From positions 1 through 64,000 of the forward strand of contig NZ_VTHJ01000030.1 in the NCBI RefSeq assembly GCF_008386495.1: DNA of 64,000 nt. The letters run 5' to 3'. Position 1 is the first letter of the stretch. Every line of letters begins with the position of its first letter. A model generated the notes under the pieces. That model was not told the origin of the DNA, searched no databases, and saw only the letters and a program-made list of their open reading frames with translations. Positions 16,210 to 25,322 of the stretch are shown here, one piece after another. A program made the position numbers and the translations under genes. Origin of the DNA: Streptomyces tailanensis (GTDB lineage Bacteria > Actinomycetota > Actinomycetes > Streptomycetales > Streptomycetaceae).

Positions 16210-17097
16210 ATGCGACCGGATGACTGGCACTGGCACCTCACCGAAGACGTCGACGACTTCCTCTCCCGAGCCGGAGACTTCCTGCGCTCGCAGCCCGGCC
16301 TGCACGTCATGCCGCTGACGTGGGCCGAGAGAGTGCGAAAGCGTGGGGCGGACGCGTACGGGACCGAAGCCCCCGTCTTCGGCGTGCTGGAGCGAGCGGG
16401 CGAGGTGCACGCCACCTTCTACCGCCTCCCACCCCGGGCCCTGTGCCCCACCCCGCTCACGCCTGAGCAGGCCGACTCCCTCGCCGCCCACCTGGCCGCC
16501 CTCGGGCACTCCCTTCCCTCCGTCAGCGCGGACCACGGCACGGCCATCGCTTTCGCAGAGGCCTGGCAGCGGCACACCGGCGCGACGGCGAAAATCCGCG
16601 ACACACGGCTCCGTCTGTACCGCCTCGACACGCTCACCCCACCGGAGCCGCTACCGGCGGGCCGGGGCCGCGTCCTGGGCGACCAGGACCTTGAGCAAGT
16701 CATGTTCTGGTGCGGCGAGTTCGCCAAGGCCGTCGGGGAGGACGTCACCATCAACGCCGACTCCTGGGCCGACACCCGCTACGCCGACAAGCGCTACACG
16801 CTCTGGGAGACCCCGGACGGCACTCCCGTCTCCATAGCGGGCATGAACCCGATGATCGGCGGCCAGGTACAGGTGGACATCGTCTACACCCCGGCCGACC
16901 TACGCGGCCGCGGCTACGCGGGCGCCGTGACGGCGGAGGTGAGCCGGGCCGCGCTGACCGCCGGCGCGAAGGACGTCGTCCTGTTCGCGGACCAGTCCAA
17001 CCCCACCAGCAACGCCCTCTATCAGCGCCTCGGCTATCGCACGCTCAAGGACTGGGCGGCGTACGACTTCTCGTGCGCCGAACCGGAAGTCAGGTGA
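16210..17097 (+). CDS. GNAT-family N-acetyltransferase
   Basis: A 295-residue protein with a C-terminal GNAT domain: QVDIVYTPADLRGRGYAGAVTAEVSRAALTAGAKDVVLFADQSNPTSNALYQRLGYR. The acetyl-CoA loop is RGRGYAG. The N-terminal 150 residues are a variable domain as in predicted FR47-like acetyltransferases. It overlaps the next gene by four bases (GTGA) and the two are probably one operon. The start at ATG 16210 has no clear RBS. Substrate unknown. Confidence 0.85.
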   Translation: MRPDDWHWHLTEDVDDFLSRAGDFLRSQPGLHVMPLTWAERVRKRGADAYGTEAPVFGVLERAGEVHATFYRLPPRALCPTPLTPEQADSLAAHLAALGHSLPSVSADHGTAIAFAEAWQRHTGATAKIRDTRLRLYRLDTLTPPEPLPAGRGRVLGDQDLEQVMFWCGEFAKAVGEDVTINADSWADTRYADKRYTLWETPDGTPVSIAGMNPMIGGQVQVDIVYTPADLRGRGYAGAVTAEVSRAALTAGAKDVVLFADQSNPTSNALYQRLGYRTLKDWAAYDFSCAEPEVR

Positions 17098-17669
17098 AAA
17101 ATTTCCCCATGATACGGGTACGCCCCATGCGCGAAGAGGACATCCACGACGTTTCGACGGTGCGCGTGAAAGGCTGGCAGGCCGCCTACCGGGGCATGGT
17201 GCCGCAGGACCACCTCGACGCGCTCACGGTCGCTGAAGACGCCCGCATGCGACGTGACATGTTCGCGCGCGGCGCGGGCAGCGTCCTCAACCTCGTCGCC
17301 GAAGAAAACGGCGTCGTGGTCGGCTGGGCGGCACTCGGCCCCTCCCGGGAAGAGGACCGGAAACCCCAGGACGGTGAACTGCTCGCCCTCTACGCGGCCC
17401 CTGACCGCCTCGGCACCGGGGTCGGAAAAGCGCTGATGCAGCAGGCGCTGGTCGCCGCCCAGGAGCGCTCGTTCCGCAAGCTCGTGCTGTGGGTGATCGC
17501 CGCCAACAAAAGAGCGCGCCGCTTCTACGAGCTGGGCGGCTTCGTACCGGACGGCCGCTCGGCGGACTGGTCGGTCAACGGCACGGCGGTCCCCGAAGTC
17601 CGCTACTGCAAAAATCTCGTGGGCGACGGCGGAACCGGCGCTCCGCACTCGGCGTCGTATCGATCATGA
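17094..17669 (+). CDS. GNAT-family N-acetyltransferase
   Basis: A 191-residue single-domain GNAT: IRVRPMREEDIHDVSTVRVKGW at the N-terminus, ELLALYAAPDRLGTGVGKALM with the acetyl-CoA loop RLGTGVG, and FYELGGFVPDGRS near the end, resembling RimI-like acetyltransferases. GTG 17094 was chosen over ATG 17109 because ggaag lies upstream and the overlap couples it to the previous GNAT. The stop is shared with the ATG of the next gene. Substrate unknown. Confidence 0.82.
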   Translation: MKNFPMIRVRPMREEDIHDVSTVRVKGWQAAYRGMVPQDHLDALTVAEDARMRRDMFARGAGSVLNLVAEENGVVVGWAALGPSREEDRKPQDGELLALYAAPDRLGTGVGKALMQQALVAAQERSFRKLVLWVIAANKRARRFYELGGFVPDGRSADWSVNGTAVPEVRYCKNLVGDGGTGAPHSASYRS

Positions 17670-18199
17670 TTTCGGGTCTGCACGGGCTGGACGTGGAAGA
17701 GCTGATCGACGACTGGGATTCGATCCGGCACGGGTACTTCCTGGGGGAGCACGACGAGACCCTGTTGGCGTGTGTGGAGGAACTTCGGCGGGCGCGGGCC
17801 GCCGAGCCCCGGGATCCGGACGCGGTGGCGTTCTTCACGTTCGGGCTGGTGCTGATGTACGGCCACGTGATGTCGGACGCGGAGTCCGCCGCGGCCGACC
17901 AGGCGGTGGTGGCGCTGTCGGCCGTGGCGTCGGATCCAGCCGTCGAACACCCCGTATGCGATCACGAAAACCACCCGTACGACAGCGAATTCGGCGACTT
18001 CAGCGACTTCGACGAGCACCTGGAGTCCTTCCCCGTACTGCTGTCACTGCTGGCCGGTGACTCCGAGTACGAGTGGCTGGACCTCAACCCGAACAGCAAC
18101 CACCCCGACGCTGAATCCCATTGGCGTTGCCCTCACAACGTGGCCGGCTTCGCACGCTCGGCCACGACCGCCATCGGGCCCCGCCCCGGTAAGGATTGA
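17666..18199 (+). CDS. Hypothetical acidic protein
   Basis: A 177-residue protein with many Asp and Glu residues and no signal peptide, membrane segment or recognised motif. The ATG overlaps the stop of the GNAT gene (ATGA), which supports it as the third gene of a small operon. Notable patterns are the acidic FGDFSDFDEHLESF and CPHNVAGFARS. I do not recognise the family. Confidence 0.65.
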   Translation: MISGLHGLDVEELIDDWDSIRHGYFLGEHDETLLACVEELRRARAAEPRDPDAVAFFTFGLVLMYGHVMSDAESAAADQAVVALSAVASDPAVEHPVCDHENHPYDSEFGDFSDFDEHLESFPVLLSLLAGDSEYEWLDLNPNSNHPDAESHWRCPHNVAGFARSATTAIGPRPGKD

Positions 18200-18598
18200 G
18201 TCCCTCGTCCGAATACCGCATTGCCCGCGCCCGGTCTCTCCATTATGGTTTCCCCCATGACTGCCGGGTCGGCCTTGTGCCGTGAGCGGATTGGTTGCCC
18301 GGCCTCCGAGTGAGGTCGGGGCGGGCCAGGGGTCCGCCTGTTGACGCGCCGCGCGCCAATCACGCCAATCACCGTTTCTTCGCGATACTTCGCGTTCACG
18401 TTCGCGTTCTTCCGCGCGCGATGACCACTTCACCACCGCACCGTGGCGTGTGACGTACACGTGCGACGTACACCTGTGACGTACACGTGTGAACGAGCAA
18501 TTCGGCCTGCCTGCCCATCGGAAATTCCCTATGCCGAATTCCGCCCGCAGCGCGCTGCGGCGATCCCCCCTGCCGAAAACAGCCACAGAAAGCAGAGA
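18200..18598. other. Non-coding region before the nitroreductase-hemerythrin gene
   Basis: Nothing resembling a gene is seen. It contains a repetitive ttcgcgttcacgttcgcgtt tract (about 18375-18410) and three tandem 13-bp repeats at 18449-18487. The promoter of the following gene must lie here, but no confident -10/-35 can be named. Confidence 0.5.
18449..18487. repeat. Three tandem 13-bp repeats tg(t/c)gacgtacac(n)
   Basis: Copies at 18449-18461, 18462-18474 and 18475-18487 differ at one or two positions, and each contains gacgtac, itself near-palindromic. They lie 111 bases before the next start codon. Tandem short repeats with internal symmetry suggest operator sites, but the binding protein is unknown. 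Confidence 0.75.
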
Positions 18599-19450
18599 AT
18601 GCCCAACCCCTTCAATCAGCAGATCATCGAAGAGTTCCGCGCCAACCACGGCGAAGTCGGCGGCTATTTCGAGGGCGCCCGGCTGATCCTCCTGACCACG
18701 ACCGGCGCCCGTACCGGCAGCCGGCACACCACTCCCCTCGGCTACCTCCCCGACGGCGACGGCACGATCCTGGTCATCGCGTCGGCGGGTGGATCCCCCA
18801 AGCACCCCGACTGGTACCGGAACGTCGTCGCCAACCCCCGAGTCACCATCGAGAGCGGGGTGTTCACGTACGAGGCCGAGGCCGTCGTGCTGGACGGCGA
18901 GGAGCGGGACCGGGCGTTCGCGCGGGCGGTCGAGTCGGAACCGGGGTGGGCCGAGTACCAGGCGAAGACGGACCGCACGATCCCGGTCGTGGCCGTGCGG
19001 GAGCTCCCCGTGGCCGGCCCGCCGAACATCAACGCCGGCTCCATGGGCGAGGCCATCAAGGTCGTGCACGACGCTTTCCGTCGCGAACTCGCCCTGATCA
19101 AGAAGGAGTTGATCGACGGCAACGGCGAAGCCGGCCTCGGCGCCCAGCTCCGCGTCAACTGCCTCACCTTCTGCCAGGGCCTGCACAACCACCACACCGG
19201 CGAGGACACCATGCTGTTCCCGTTCCTGGCCGACCGCCACCCGGAACTGTCCCCCACACTCGGCCGCCTCCGGGAGGAGCACGAGCGGATCGCCGCCCTC
19301 GTCGAGGACCTCCGCCGGGTCGTGACGGCAGACGACGCCGACCCCGTCGCCGTACTCCCCGAAGTCGACCGGCTCATCGCCGAGTTGGAGGCCCACCTCG
19401 CGTACGAGGAGGAGCAGCTGATCCCGACCCTGGACGCCGCCACCACCTGA
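18599..19450 (+). CDS. F420-type nitroreductase domain fused to a hemerythrin-like domain
   Basis: A 283-residue two-domain protein. Residues 1-140 match the deazaflavin (F420)-dependent nitroreductase family: NPFNQQIIEEFRANHGEVGGYFEGARLILLTTTGARTG, followed by WYRNVVANPRVTIESG. The rest is an HHE hemerythrin-like helical domain with LHNHHTGEDTMLFPFL, LREEHERIAALVEDL and AHLAYEEEQLIP, carrying the iron-ligand His and Glu. A redox or oxygen/NO-sensing role is plausible; substrate unknown. ATG 18599 has no strong RBS. Confidence 0.85.
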   Translation: MPNPFNQQIIEEFRANHGEVGGYFEGARLILLTTTGARTGSRHTTPLGYLPDGDGTILVIASAGGSPKHPDWYRNVVANPRVTIESGVFTYEAEAVVLDGEERDRAFARAVESEPGWAEYQAKTDRTIPVVAVRELPVAGPPNINAGSMGEAIKVVHDAFRRELALIKKELIDGNGEAGLGAQLRVNCLTFCQGLHNHHTGEDTMLFPFLADRHPELSPTLGRLREEHERIAALVEDLRRVVTADDADPVAVLPEVDRLIAELEAHLAYEEEQLIPTLDAATT

Positions 19451-19458
19451 GCAACAAA

Positions 19459-19499
19459 CCGGTGAGCGGCGGATGAGCCCTCGTCACGCCGCTCACCGG
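19459..19499. terminator. Bidirectional terminator between convergent genes
   Basis: ccggtgagcggcg (19459-19471) pairs exactly with cgccgctcaccgg (19487-19499) around 15 bases. It lies between the convergent ends of the nitroreductase gene (stop 19450) and the helD gene (stop 19501). Confidence 0.75.
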
Positions 19500-19500
19500 C

Positions 19501-21585
19501 TCACCACGGCAGAGCACGCGCATGCACCACATCCAGGCGCGACACCGCGCGCGTGAGCGCGACGTACAGCCGGTGCAGCCCCCGCGTCTCGGCCGCCACG
19601 ATCGCCGCCGGCTCGACGACCACGACATGGTCGTACTCCAGCCCTTTCGCCACCCCCGCGCCCAGCACCACCACCCGCGCCCCGACTTCGTCCGGCCCAC
19701 CCACCGCGACACCGGCCTCGTGGAGCGCGTTCCGCAGCCGTACGACATCGGCGTCGGCCGCGATGACCCCGACGGACCCCTCGCGCGTGAGCGCGTCACG
19801 CACCACAGCGACCGTCGCAACCACGACGGCCGCCGCATCCACGCAGCCCCCCTCGCCCACGCTCCGAATCCCCAACTCCCCATCCCTCCGCAGCGATCGG
19901 GCCGCAGGCACATCCACGCCCAACCGCCCCAGCAACCGATTGGCCAGCTGTACGACGGCCCCCGGCACCCGGAACCCGGTGGTCAGAGGTACCACCGCGG
20001 CGTCCGGTTTCCCCAGGTACGCGAGGAGGCGGGGCCAGTCGCGGGCGGCCCACGGGGTCGTCCCCTGCGCCAGGTCGCCCAGGACCGTCACCGAACCGAA
20101 CGCGGCCCGGCGCCCGATCGCGCGGCACTCCATCGGGGAGAGGTCCTGGGCCTCGTCGACGACGACGTGGCCGTAGCCCTCGGGGTGCTGGAGCAGCCCG
20201 GCCACCTCGTCGAGGAGGACGAGGTCGGCGGCCGACCAGCGCGCGGACCGCCACGTACGCGGCGCCTTCGCCCACGACACGGCCTTCCGCTCGTCCGCGT
20301 CGAGCACGCCCTCCGCCGCACCGGCGAGCGCGTCCGGATCGCCGAGCAGCCGCGCCACGACCTCCTCCGGCCGCACCCGCGGCCATACGGCGTCGACGTA
20401 CTCCCCCACCGGCCGCGACCGGGAGATCCGCTGCACCCAGGCGTTCGTGCGCGGTCCCGCCCGCAGCTCGGCCTGCCGCTGCAGCAGCCGTACGACCCGT
20501 GTCCGAACCCGCTCCCGGCCGACGTCGTACGGCGGTTCCGGTTCCTCCGCCCGTACGTCCGCCACGATCCGCCGGAGCGCGTCACCGGGCACCCGCCAGC
20601 GGTACGAACCGTCCGGCACGACAAGGGAGTCGGGGTGTGCCGTGGGCAGGTCGACGCCGGCGTACAGGGCCCGGCGGAGCACCTCGGCCATCCGGGCGTC
20701 GTGCTTGACGGTGGCGGCGCGTTCGTCGTCCTCGGCGGTGACCGGCTGCCGGGCGATCTCGTCGGTGACGGTCGACTGGCGCACACCGCTCTCGCCGAGC
20801 GCCGGGAGGACCTCTGCGATGTAGGAGAGGAAGGTCCGGTTGGGGCCGAGGATCAGCAGACCGCCGCGGCGGATGCGCTGCGGGTACGTGTAGAGGAGGT
20901 ACGCGGCACGGTGCAGCCCGACCGCCGTCTTGCCGGTACCCGGGGCGCCCTGGACACAGACGGAGGCGGTGATATCCGCGCGGACCAGGTCGTCCTGCTC
21001 CGGCTGGATCGTGGCGGCGATGTCGCGCATGGGACCGACTCGGGGCCGCTCGATCTCGGCGACGAGAAGCCGACTGGTGGCCGGACCACCGTGCTCACCT
21101 TGGGTCAGGTGCTCATCCTCCATCCCGGTGAGGTCGGCGGAGTCACCCCGGCTCCCCGGCGCCCAGCCGAATCGGCGCCGGACGGCCACGCCCCGCGGAT
21201 CACGGACGCTCGCCTGGTAGAAGGCACGGGACACGGGCGCACGCCAGTCCACGACGAGGGGCGGCAAGGCCGGATGCTCGCTGATGCGCAGCCGCCCGAT
21301 GTGGTAACTCTGCCCGGCGTGACCGTCGGCATCGGCGTCGGCCTCGGCGAAATCAAGGCGCCCGAAGAACAACGGCCCCTCCGGCAGCTCCCGCAACTCC
21401 TTCGCATGGCTGCGCAGTTGATACCCGAGTACCTCGGCGTCGGCCCCCGAGGCCGAGACATCCTCGCCCACGACGACCCGCTCACCCGCCCCTTCGACCA
21501 TGGCGGCGAAGGCGGCACGGCAGGTGTCGTGGTAGGTGCGCTCATGGATCAAGGCATGCCGGAGAACCGGCTCAGGAGACGTCAT
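19501..21585 (-). CDS. HelD-family RNA polymerase-associated ATPase
   Basis: A 694-residue superfamily I helicase-like protein. Walker A is VQGAPGTGKTAVGLHR, Walker B is VVVDEAQDLSPME, and the C-terminal helicase motifs include VLGDLAQGT, TGFRVPG and LHRLYVALTRA. This layout is of HelD proteins, which remodel RNA polymerase rather than unwind DNA. The long N-terminal coiled coil found in Streptomyces HelR is not visible; it may be shorter here or the protein may be a different HelD class. It is preceded by a TetR gene. Confidence 0.88.
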   Translation of the reverse strand: MTSPEPVLRHALIHERTYHDTCRAAFAAMVEGAGERVVVGEDVSASGADAEVLGYQLRSHAKELRELPEGPLFFGRLDFAEADADADGHAGQSYHIGRLRISEHPALPPLVVDWRAPVSRAFYQASVRDPRGVAVRRRFGWAPGSRGDSADLTGMEDEHLTQGEHGGPATSRLLVAEIERPRVGPMRDIAATIQPEQDDLVRADITASVCVQGAPGTGKTAVGLHRAAYLLYTYPQRIRRGGLLILGPNRTFLSYIAEVLPALGESGVRQSTVTDEIARQPVTAEDDERAATVKHDARMAEVLRRALYAGVDLPTAHPDSLVVPDGSYRWRVPGDALRRIVADVRAEEPEPPYDVGRERVRTRVVRLLQRQAELRAGPRTNAWVQRISRSRPVGEYVDAVWPRVRPEEVVARLLGDPDALAGAAEGVLDADERKAVSWAKAPRTWRSARWSAADLVLLDEVAGLLQHPEGYGHVVVDEAQDLSPMECRAIGRRAAFGSVTVLGDLAQGTTPWAARDWPRLLAYLGKPDAAVVPLTTGFRVPGAVVQLANRLLGRLGVDVPAARSLRRDGELGIRSVGEGGCVDAAAVVVATVAVVRDALTREGSVGVIAADADVVRLRNALHEAGVAVGGPDEVGARVVVLGAGVAKGLEYDHVVVVEPAAIVAAETRGLHRLYVALTRAVSRLDVVHARALPW

Positions 21586-21626
21586 TCCACCGAGCGTACC
21601 GAAATAACGTAACCGAGTTAAATATT
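21586..21626 (-). promoter_or_regulatory. AT-rich helD promoter with symmetric site
   Basis: The 41 bases between the TetR stop and helD start are AT-rich and contain taaccgagtta (21610-21620), an 11-bp palindrome with 4-bp arms. It is a candidate operator for the upstream TetR protein. No rifamycin-associated element was found. Confidence 0.4.
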
Positions 21627-22268
21627 TTACCGATCCTCAGTCGCGACGGAGGCCCCCGGAAGCCACCCGAGCCCCTCCTCAAGCCGCCCGAACACCCGCT
21701 CGGCAGCGGCAACGGCGTCCCCCTCGACCTCGTCCGCCCGTTCCCCCCGCTCCATCCGCCGCCAGTTCTCCTCCGCCAGCACCCGCCGTACGGCCACGAT
21801 CTGCGCGGCGGCGACCCGCGCGTCGAGGCCCCCACCCAGCACCTCGGCGAGCGCGGCCTCCGCCCGCTCCAGATGGCCGTACAACCGCGCGACCAGCGAC
21901 GGCGCCCCGTACAGCATCCGATAGAACGCGAGCACCCGAGGATCGTCATTGAGCCCCGTGACGGGATCCCGCCGAGCCAGCCCCGCCAGAAAATGCGCCC
22001 GCACCGCCCCCACCACCGACTCCCCCTCGGCCCGCCCCGCCACGACCCGCGCGGACTCGGTCTCGTGATCGGCGATCCGGTACAGCACGAGATCCTCCTT
22101 CGCCGGGAAGTACCGAAAGAGGGTCGGCTTCGAAATCTCGGCGGCCGCGGCGACCTCCGCCACGGACACGGCATCGAACCCCTTCTCGACGAACAGCCGG
22201 ACAGCGATCTCCGACACCGTCTCGTACATCCGCCGCTTCTTACGCTCCCGCAGCCCGATCTCGCTCAT
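21627..22268 (-). CDS. TetR/AcrR-family transcriptional regulator
   Basis: A 213-residue regulator with a typical N-terminal helix-turn-helix: ETVSEIAVRLFVEKGFDAVSVAEVAAAAEISKPTLFRYFPAKEDLVLYRI (residues about 16-65). The C-terminal ligand-binding domain is Ala/Arg-rich and unlike well-characterised members. It lies on the same strand directly upstream of the HelD-like gene, so it may repress that gene. Ligand unknown. Confidence 0.9.
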   Translation of the reverse strand: MSEIGLRERKKRRMYETVSEIAVRLFVEKGFDAVSVAEVAAAAEISKPTLFRYFPAKEDLVLYRIADHETESARVVAGRAEGESVVGAVRAHFLAGLARRDPVTGLNDDPRVLAFYRMLYGAPSLVARLYGHLERAEAALAEVLGGGLDARVAAAQIVAVRRVLAEENWRRMERGERADEVEGDAVAAAERVFGRLEEGLGWLPGASVATEDR

Positions 22269-22321
22269 GGGGCGAGCCTACGCAGGCGGGATGCCGCGTA
22301 CCTGAGACTGCCGCGGGCAGC

Positions 22322-24433
22322 TCACACACCCACGGGAACGTCGACTTCTCGTGTGCCACCGCACCCTCCATCCGACAGGGCACGAGCCGGACCAGGGTTC
22401 CGCGTGGAACGGACGGGCAGTCCCAGCGAAGCCATGGCAGCCTCCAACGTCATCCCATACGACTCCACCGCCCTGCGCACATTGGGAGCGTCGAGGCCGG
22501 CCCCGGTGACCAGCCGATCAAGGTCGATGTAGGCCGAACGGACAAGCTCGATCCGCCGGTAGACGAGCCAGTCCCGCTCCCAGTCCTTGGTGTGGGTGCT
22601 GGGAAGGCCGCTCGCCCAGCGGCGGAACATCCGGTCGCGGATCTCCGGCCGGGTCGGAGTGAGATGCATGTGCCGGACCAGGTCGTATAGCGGATCGCCG
22701 ATCATCGCCATTTCCCAGTCGATGATGGTCAGACCGCCCTCGCGGCCGTTGCGCACCAGATTCCACGGGTTCAGGTCCCCGTGCAGGAGAGCCCGGGCAC
22801 GCCCGGTGACCGTGAACCGGCCGAGGATCTGCTTGAGGCGGGGGCCGCCCGGCAGGCCCAGCAGCGATGCCTCCCGCTTGGACTCTTCGGGAAGCTCGTC
22901 GACGAGCCGTACGAGGTTGATGCTGAGCCAGTCGTAGAAGTCCGAACTGTCTGCGGCGGGGTCCAGCGACAGACCGCGCACATCCACCTGCGCCAGCGCA
23001 CCCAACTGGTCGACGAGTTGGTCCGCCTCCCGGGGCAGAAGCCCGTGCACCGGATGCTCGGGAGCCCGTCCGGACGGGCCTTCGTACGTATGGATGGCGA
23101 ACTGGCAGTGATGGTCGTGCCCGAGTGCCAGAACTTTGGGCGCCCTGATCCTGACAGGGGAAACCGAAGGCCCCGGGTAGCCCGATGATCCCAGGGCCTC
23201 CGAGTTCTGTGCGCTCCGCACGTTCAGGTCCTCAATGGCCTTCAGGACCGCGTGCTCGCTGAGGAACCCTCGTTCGCGGCGGGGAATCGATCCTGCCTTG
23301 CGCCTCACGACCACCGGTCGGGCGAAGCTGGGGTCGGACACAACAGTGTTGAGATGGGCCGTTCCCCTGAACACGTCCTCGGCGGGGACAGCGCCTTCCG
23401 TGATCAGGGCCTGCCGCCCCAGATCACGTGAGAAATCCGCCCGCTCGGACACACGCCTGTCCCACTTCACATGGAACGCCCTGGCAGGCAGCGACCCGCC
23501 CTGCTGCGCGAGCCGGGCGATCTGCCACCGGCACAGGGCACGCGCGATCTCGTCGGAGGTCGGCACCTGTACGAGCCTGAGCGGGTCGGCGGCCAGCAGC
23601 AACGAGCCGTGCAGGCGCTCCGCGGCCATCTGCTGTCTCAGCTCGTCGAACGAGTTCCCCAGCGCTCGCGTGGCCCTGATCACGTCGATGTAGGCGGCAC
23701 GGGCCCGCTCGAAACCGACGTAGTGGAGATGGTCCCGAGCCACACCGCTGAGGGCCGTCGGCCTGATCCTCTGCATGGGGGCCGCCCATGCGTCCACCAC
23801 CTCGCCCCACTGCCGCTCGGGGTACCGCGCGGACACGATATGCCTGACCAGGCCGTACAGCGGATCCCCGTACGCGGCGGACTTCCAGGCCACACAGACG
23901 ACGGTGCGGCCGTCGCCACCGGAACGCCCCTCGTCGTCCAGGACGATCACCTTGTCCCGCCCCATCGCGGTGTGCAACAGACCGTACGGCCGACGGGTCA
24001 TCGCGGGGACGCGGTCGACGAACAGACGCAGACCGTCGCCCGGAACTCCCAGCACCGCGAGCAGTCCACCGATTTCCGGCCAATTGGCCTGCCGAAGCCG
24101 CGCTTCCGTACGCCCCGCCAGCACTGTCAGGAACGCCCGGCTGTCCTTCTCGTTTCGGGGCCAGTCGGCGGGCAAGGGGGGCAGGCTCTCCTTGCGCACC
24201 TGGTGGAGGCCAGCGAGGAAGCGCCCGATCCCCTGGATCACGATCGAGTCGACGGGCTTGTCTCCCGGACACCGCTCAGCCAACGGCCTGCCGGGAACAC
24301 AGACGTGCCCACTCGCCTGACCACAGGCGTCCGAGCACTCCGGAATCCCACGGAACTGGCTCCGGACAGCAGCGAGGACCTCCGACGCACCGTTCGGCCA
24401 GGCCCTGATCGCCAACTTGCTGCTCCTGGACAC
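22322..24433 (-). CDS. Tandem aminoglycoside-phosphotransferase-like protein, first half degenerate
   Basis: A 703-residue protein made of two related kinase-like halves. The second half (about residues 400-680) has intact motifs ARALLHGDLNPWNLV (catalytic loop) and LTIIDWEMAMIGDP (metal binding). The first half (about residues 60-270) aligns with the same pattern but reads YGLLHTAMGRDKVIVL and CVAWKSAAYGDPLYGLVRHI, so the catalytic HGD is lost. It is most likely a pseudokinase half fused to an active one. GTG 24433 lacks a strong RBS. Substrate unknown. Confidence 0.78.
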   Translation of the reverse strand: MSRSSKLAIRAWPNGASEVLAAVRSQFRGIPECSDACGQASGHVCVPGRPLAERCPGDKPVDSIVIQGIGRFLAGLHQVRKESLPPLPADWPRNEKDSRAFLTVLAGRTEARLRQANWPEIGGLLAVLGVPGDGLRLFVDRVPAMTRRPYGLLHTAMGRDKVIVLDDEGRSGGDGRTVVCVAWKSAAYGDPLYGLVRHIVSARYPERQWGEVVDAWAAPMQRIRPTALSGVARDHLHYVGFERARAAYIDVIRATRALGNSFDELRQQMAAERLHGSLLLAADPLRLVQVPTSDEIARALCRWQIARLAQQGGSLPARAFHVKWDRRVSERADFSRDLGRQALITEGAVPAEDVFRGTAHLNTVVSDPSFARPVVVRRKAGSIPRRERGFLSEHAVLKAIEDLNVRSAQNSEALGSSGYPGPSVSPVRIRAPKVLALGHDHHCQFAIHTYEGPSGRAPEHPVHGLLPREADQLVDQLGALAQVDVRGLSLDPAADSSDFYDWLSINLVRLVDELPEESKREASLLGLPGGPRLKQILGRFTVTGRARALLHGDLNPWNLVRNGREGGLTIIDWEMAMIGDPLYDLVRHMHLTPTRPEIRDRMFRRWASGLPSTHTKDWERDWLVYRRIELVRSAYIDLDRLVTGAGLDAPNVRRAVESYGMTLEAAMASLGLPVRSTRNPGPARALSDGGCGGTREVDVPVGV

Positions 24434-24611
24434 TCACGCGGGACCCCCGAGAAATAGGGGACCCGTCAAGAAAAGTGATGCACACACTAGCCCCACGCGC
24501 CCCTTGAGGTAGCAGAAGCACGGCCTTCCGGGGGATGGCTGCACGAGATGTCCCCCACGTGCGACAGGTGTGCAGCAGATATAACGCAGCGGTGTGCGCG
24601 CCGTTACCGCA

Positions 24612-25322
24612 TCACTCGCCGAGAAGCTCCCAGGTCGCCTCGAACCACGACTTCCAGGCACCCACGGTGACCGAATCGTTGGAGTGCGGGTCGTCATCCA
24701 TGACGCTGTGAGTCAAGGTCGATCCCATACCCAGGACGTCGACGACCTCCACTACCTCTCCGTCGTCCAGGGCCATGTGCCGTTTCACCGGGACGCGCCT
24801 CAGACGCCGCCTCGGCCGTGGGTCGTCCCTGTTCGACCTGACATACGGGTAGGGCAGTTCCACGTCGTCCGCGGGAAGCAGCATACGGATGGAGATGGCC
24901 GTCGGCTTGATGTCTCCCGCCCGGATACGTTCCTCCTGGGCGCGTACGTGGATGTCGATGGACTCGGACGTCAGCGTGAAGACATCCAGGGCGACCTTCG
25001 GAGCCTCGAAGGCGGCGCTGACGAGAGGGCCCAGCGTCACGGGCCCTCGCGCACCCTCCCGGCGCGCACCGCTCTGTACGGTCTGCCCCCGCAGCACCCG
25101 CGACCCACTGCCTTTGCGGGATTCGATCCACCCTTCGACGGCCAGGTCCCTGAGGACGCGCTGCACGGTGTGCCAGGAGACGCCGAACTCCTTCGCCAGG
25201 TCCCTCTGCGGCGGCAGGACGCTCCCGACCGCGTACGTACCTTCGGTCATACGGCGATACAGGCCGCTCCGGACCCGGTGAAACGCTCGGCCACCCTCTT
25301 CGACAGCAGGACTCTCATCCAC
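24612..25322 (-). CDS. GntR-like transcriptional regulator
   Basis: A 236-residue regulator. The winged-helix domain reads RVRSGLYRRMTEGTYAVGSVLPPQRDLAKEFGVSWHTVQRVLRDLAVEGW. The C-terminal part (IDIHVRAQEERIRAGDIKPTAISIRMLLP) resembles the C-domains of DevA and DevE to its right, so the three may be distant paralogues. GTG 25322 was chosen because the helix-turn-helix starts shortly after; longer versions add unrelated low-complexity sequence. It lies 178 bases from the double phosphotransferase gene on the same strand. Confidence 0.72.
   Translation of the reverse strand: MDESPAVEEGGRAFHRVRSGLYRRMTEGTYAVGSVLPPQRDLAKEFGVSWHTVQRVLRDLAVEGWIESRKGSGSRVLRGQTVQSGARREGARGPVTLGPLVSAAFEAPKVALDVFTLTSESIDIHVRAQEERIRAGDIKPTAISIRMLLPADDVELPYPYVRSNRDDPRPRRRLRRVPVKRHMALDDGEVVEVVDVLGMGSTLTHSVMDDDPHSNDSVTVGAWKSWFEATWELLGE

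Noticed and set aside
18449..18487. CRISPR-like array
   Set aside because: Three contiguous 13-bp units have no spacers; the same holds for the 12-bp and 8-bp tandem repeats elsewhere.
21586..21626. Rifamycin-associated element upstream of the HelD gene
   Set aside because: The expected GC-rich inverted motif is missing; the region is AT-rich.
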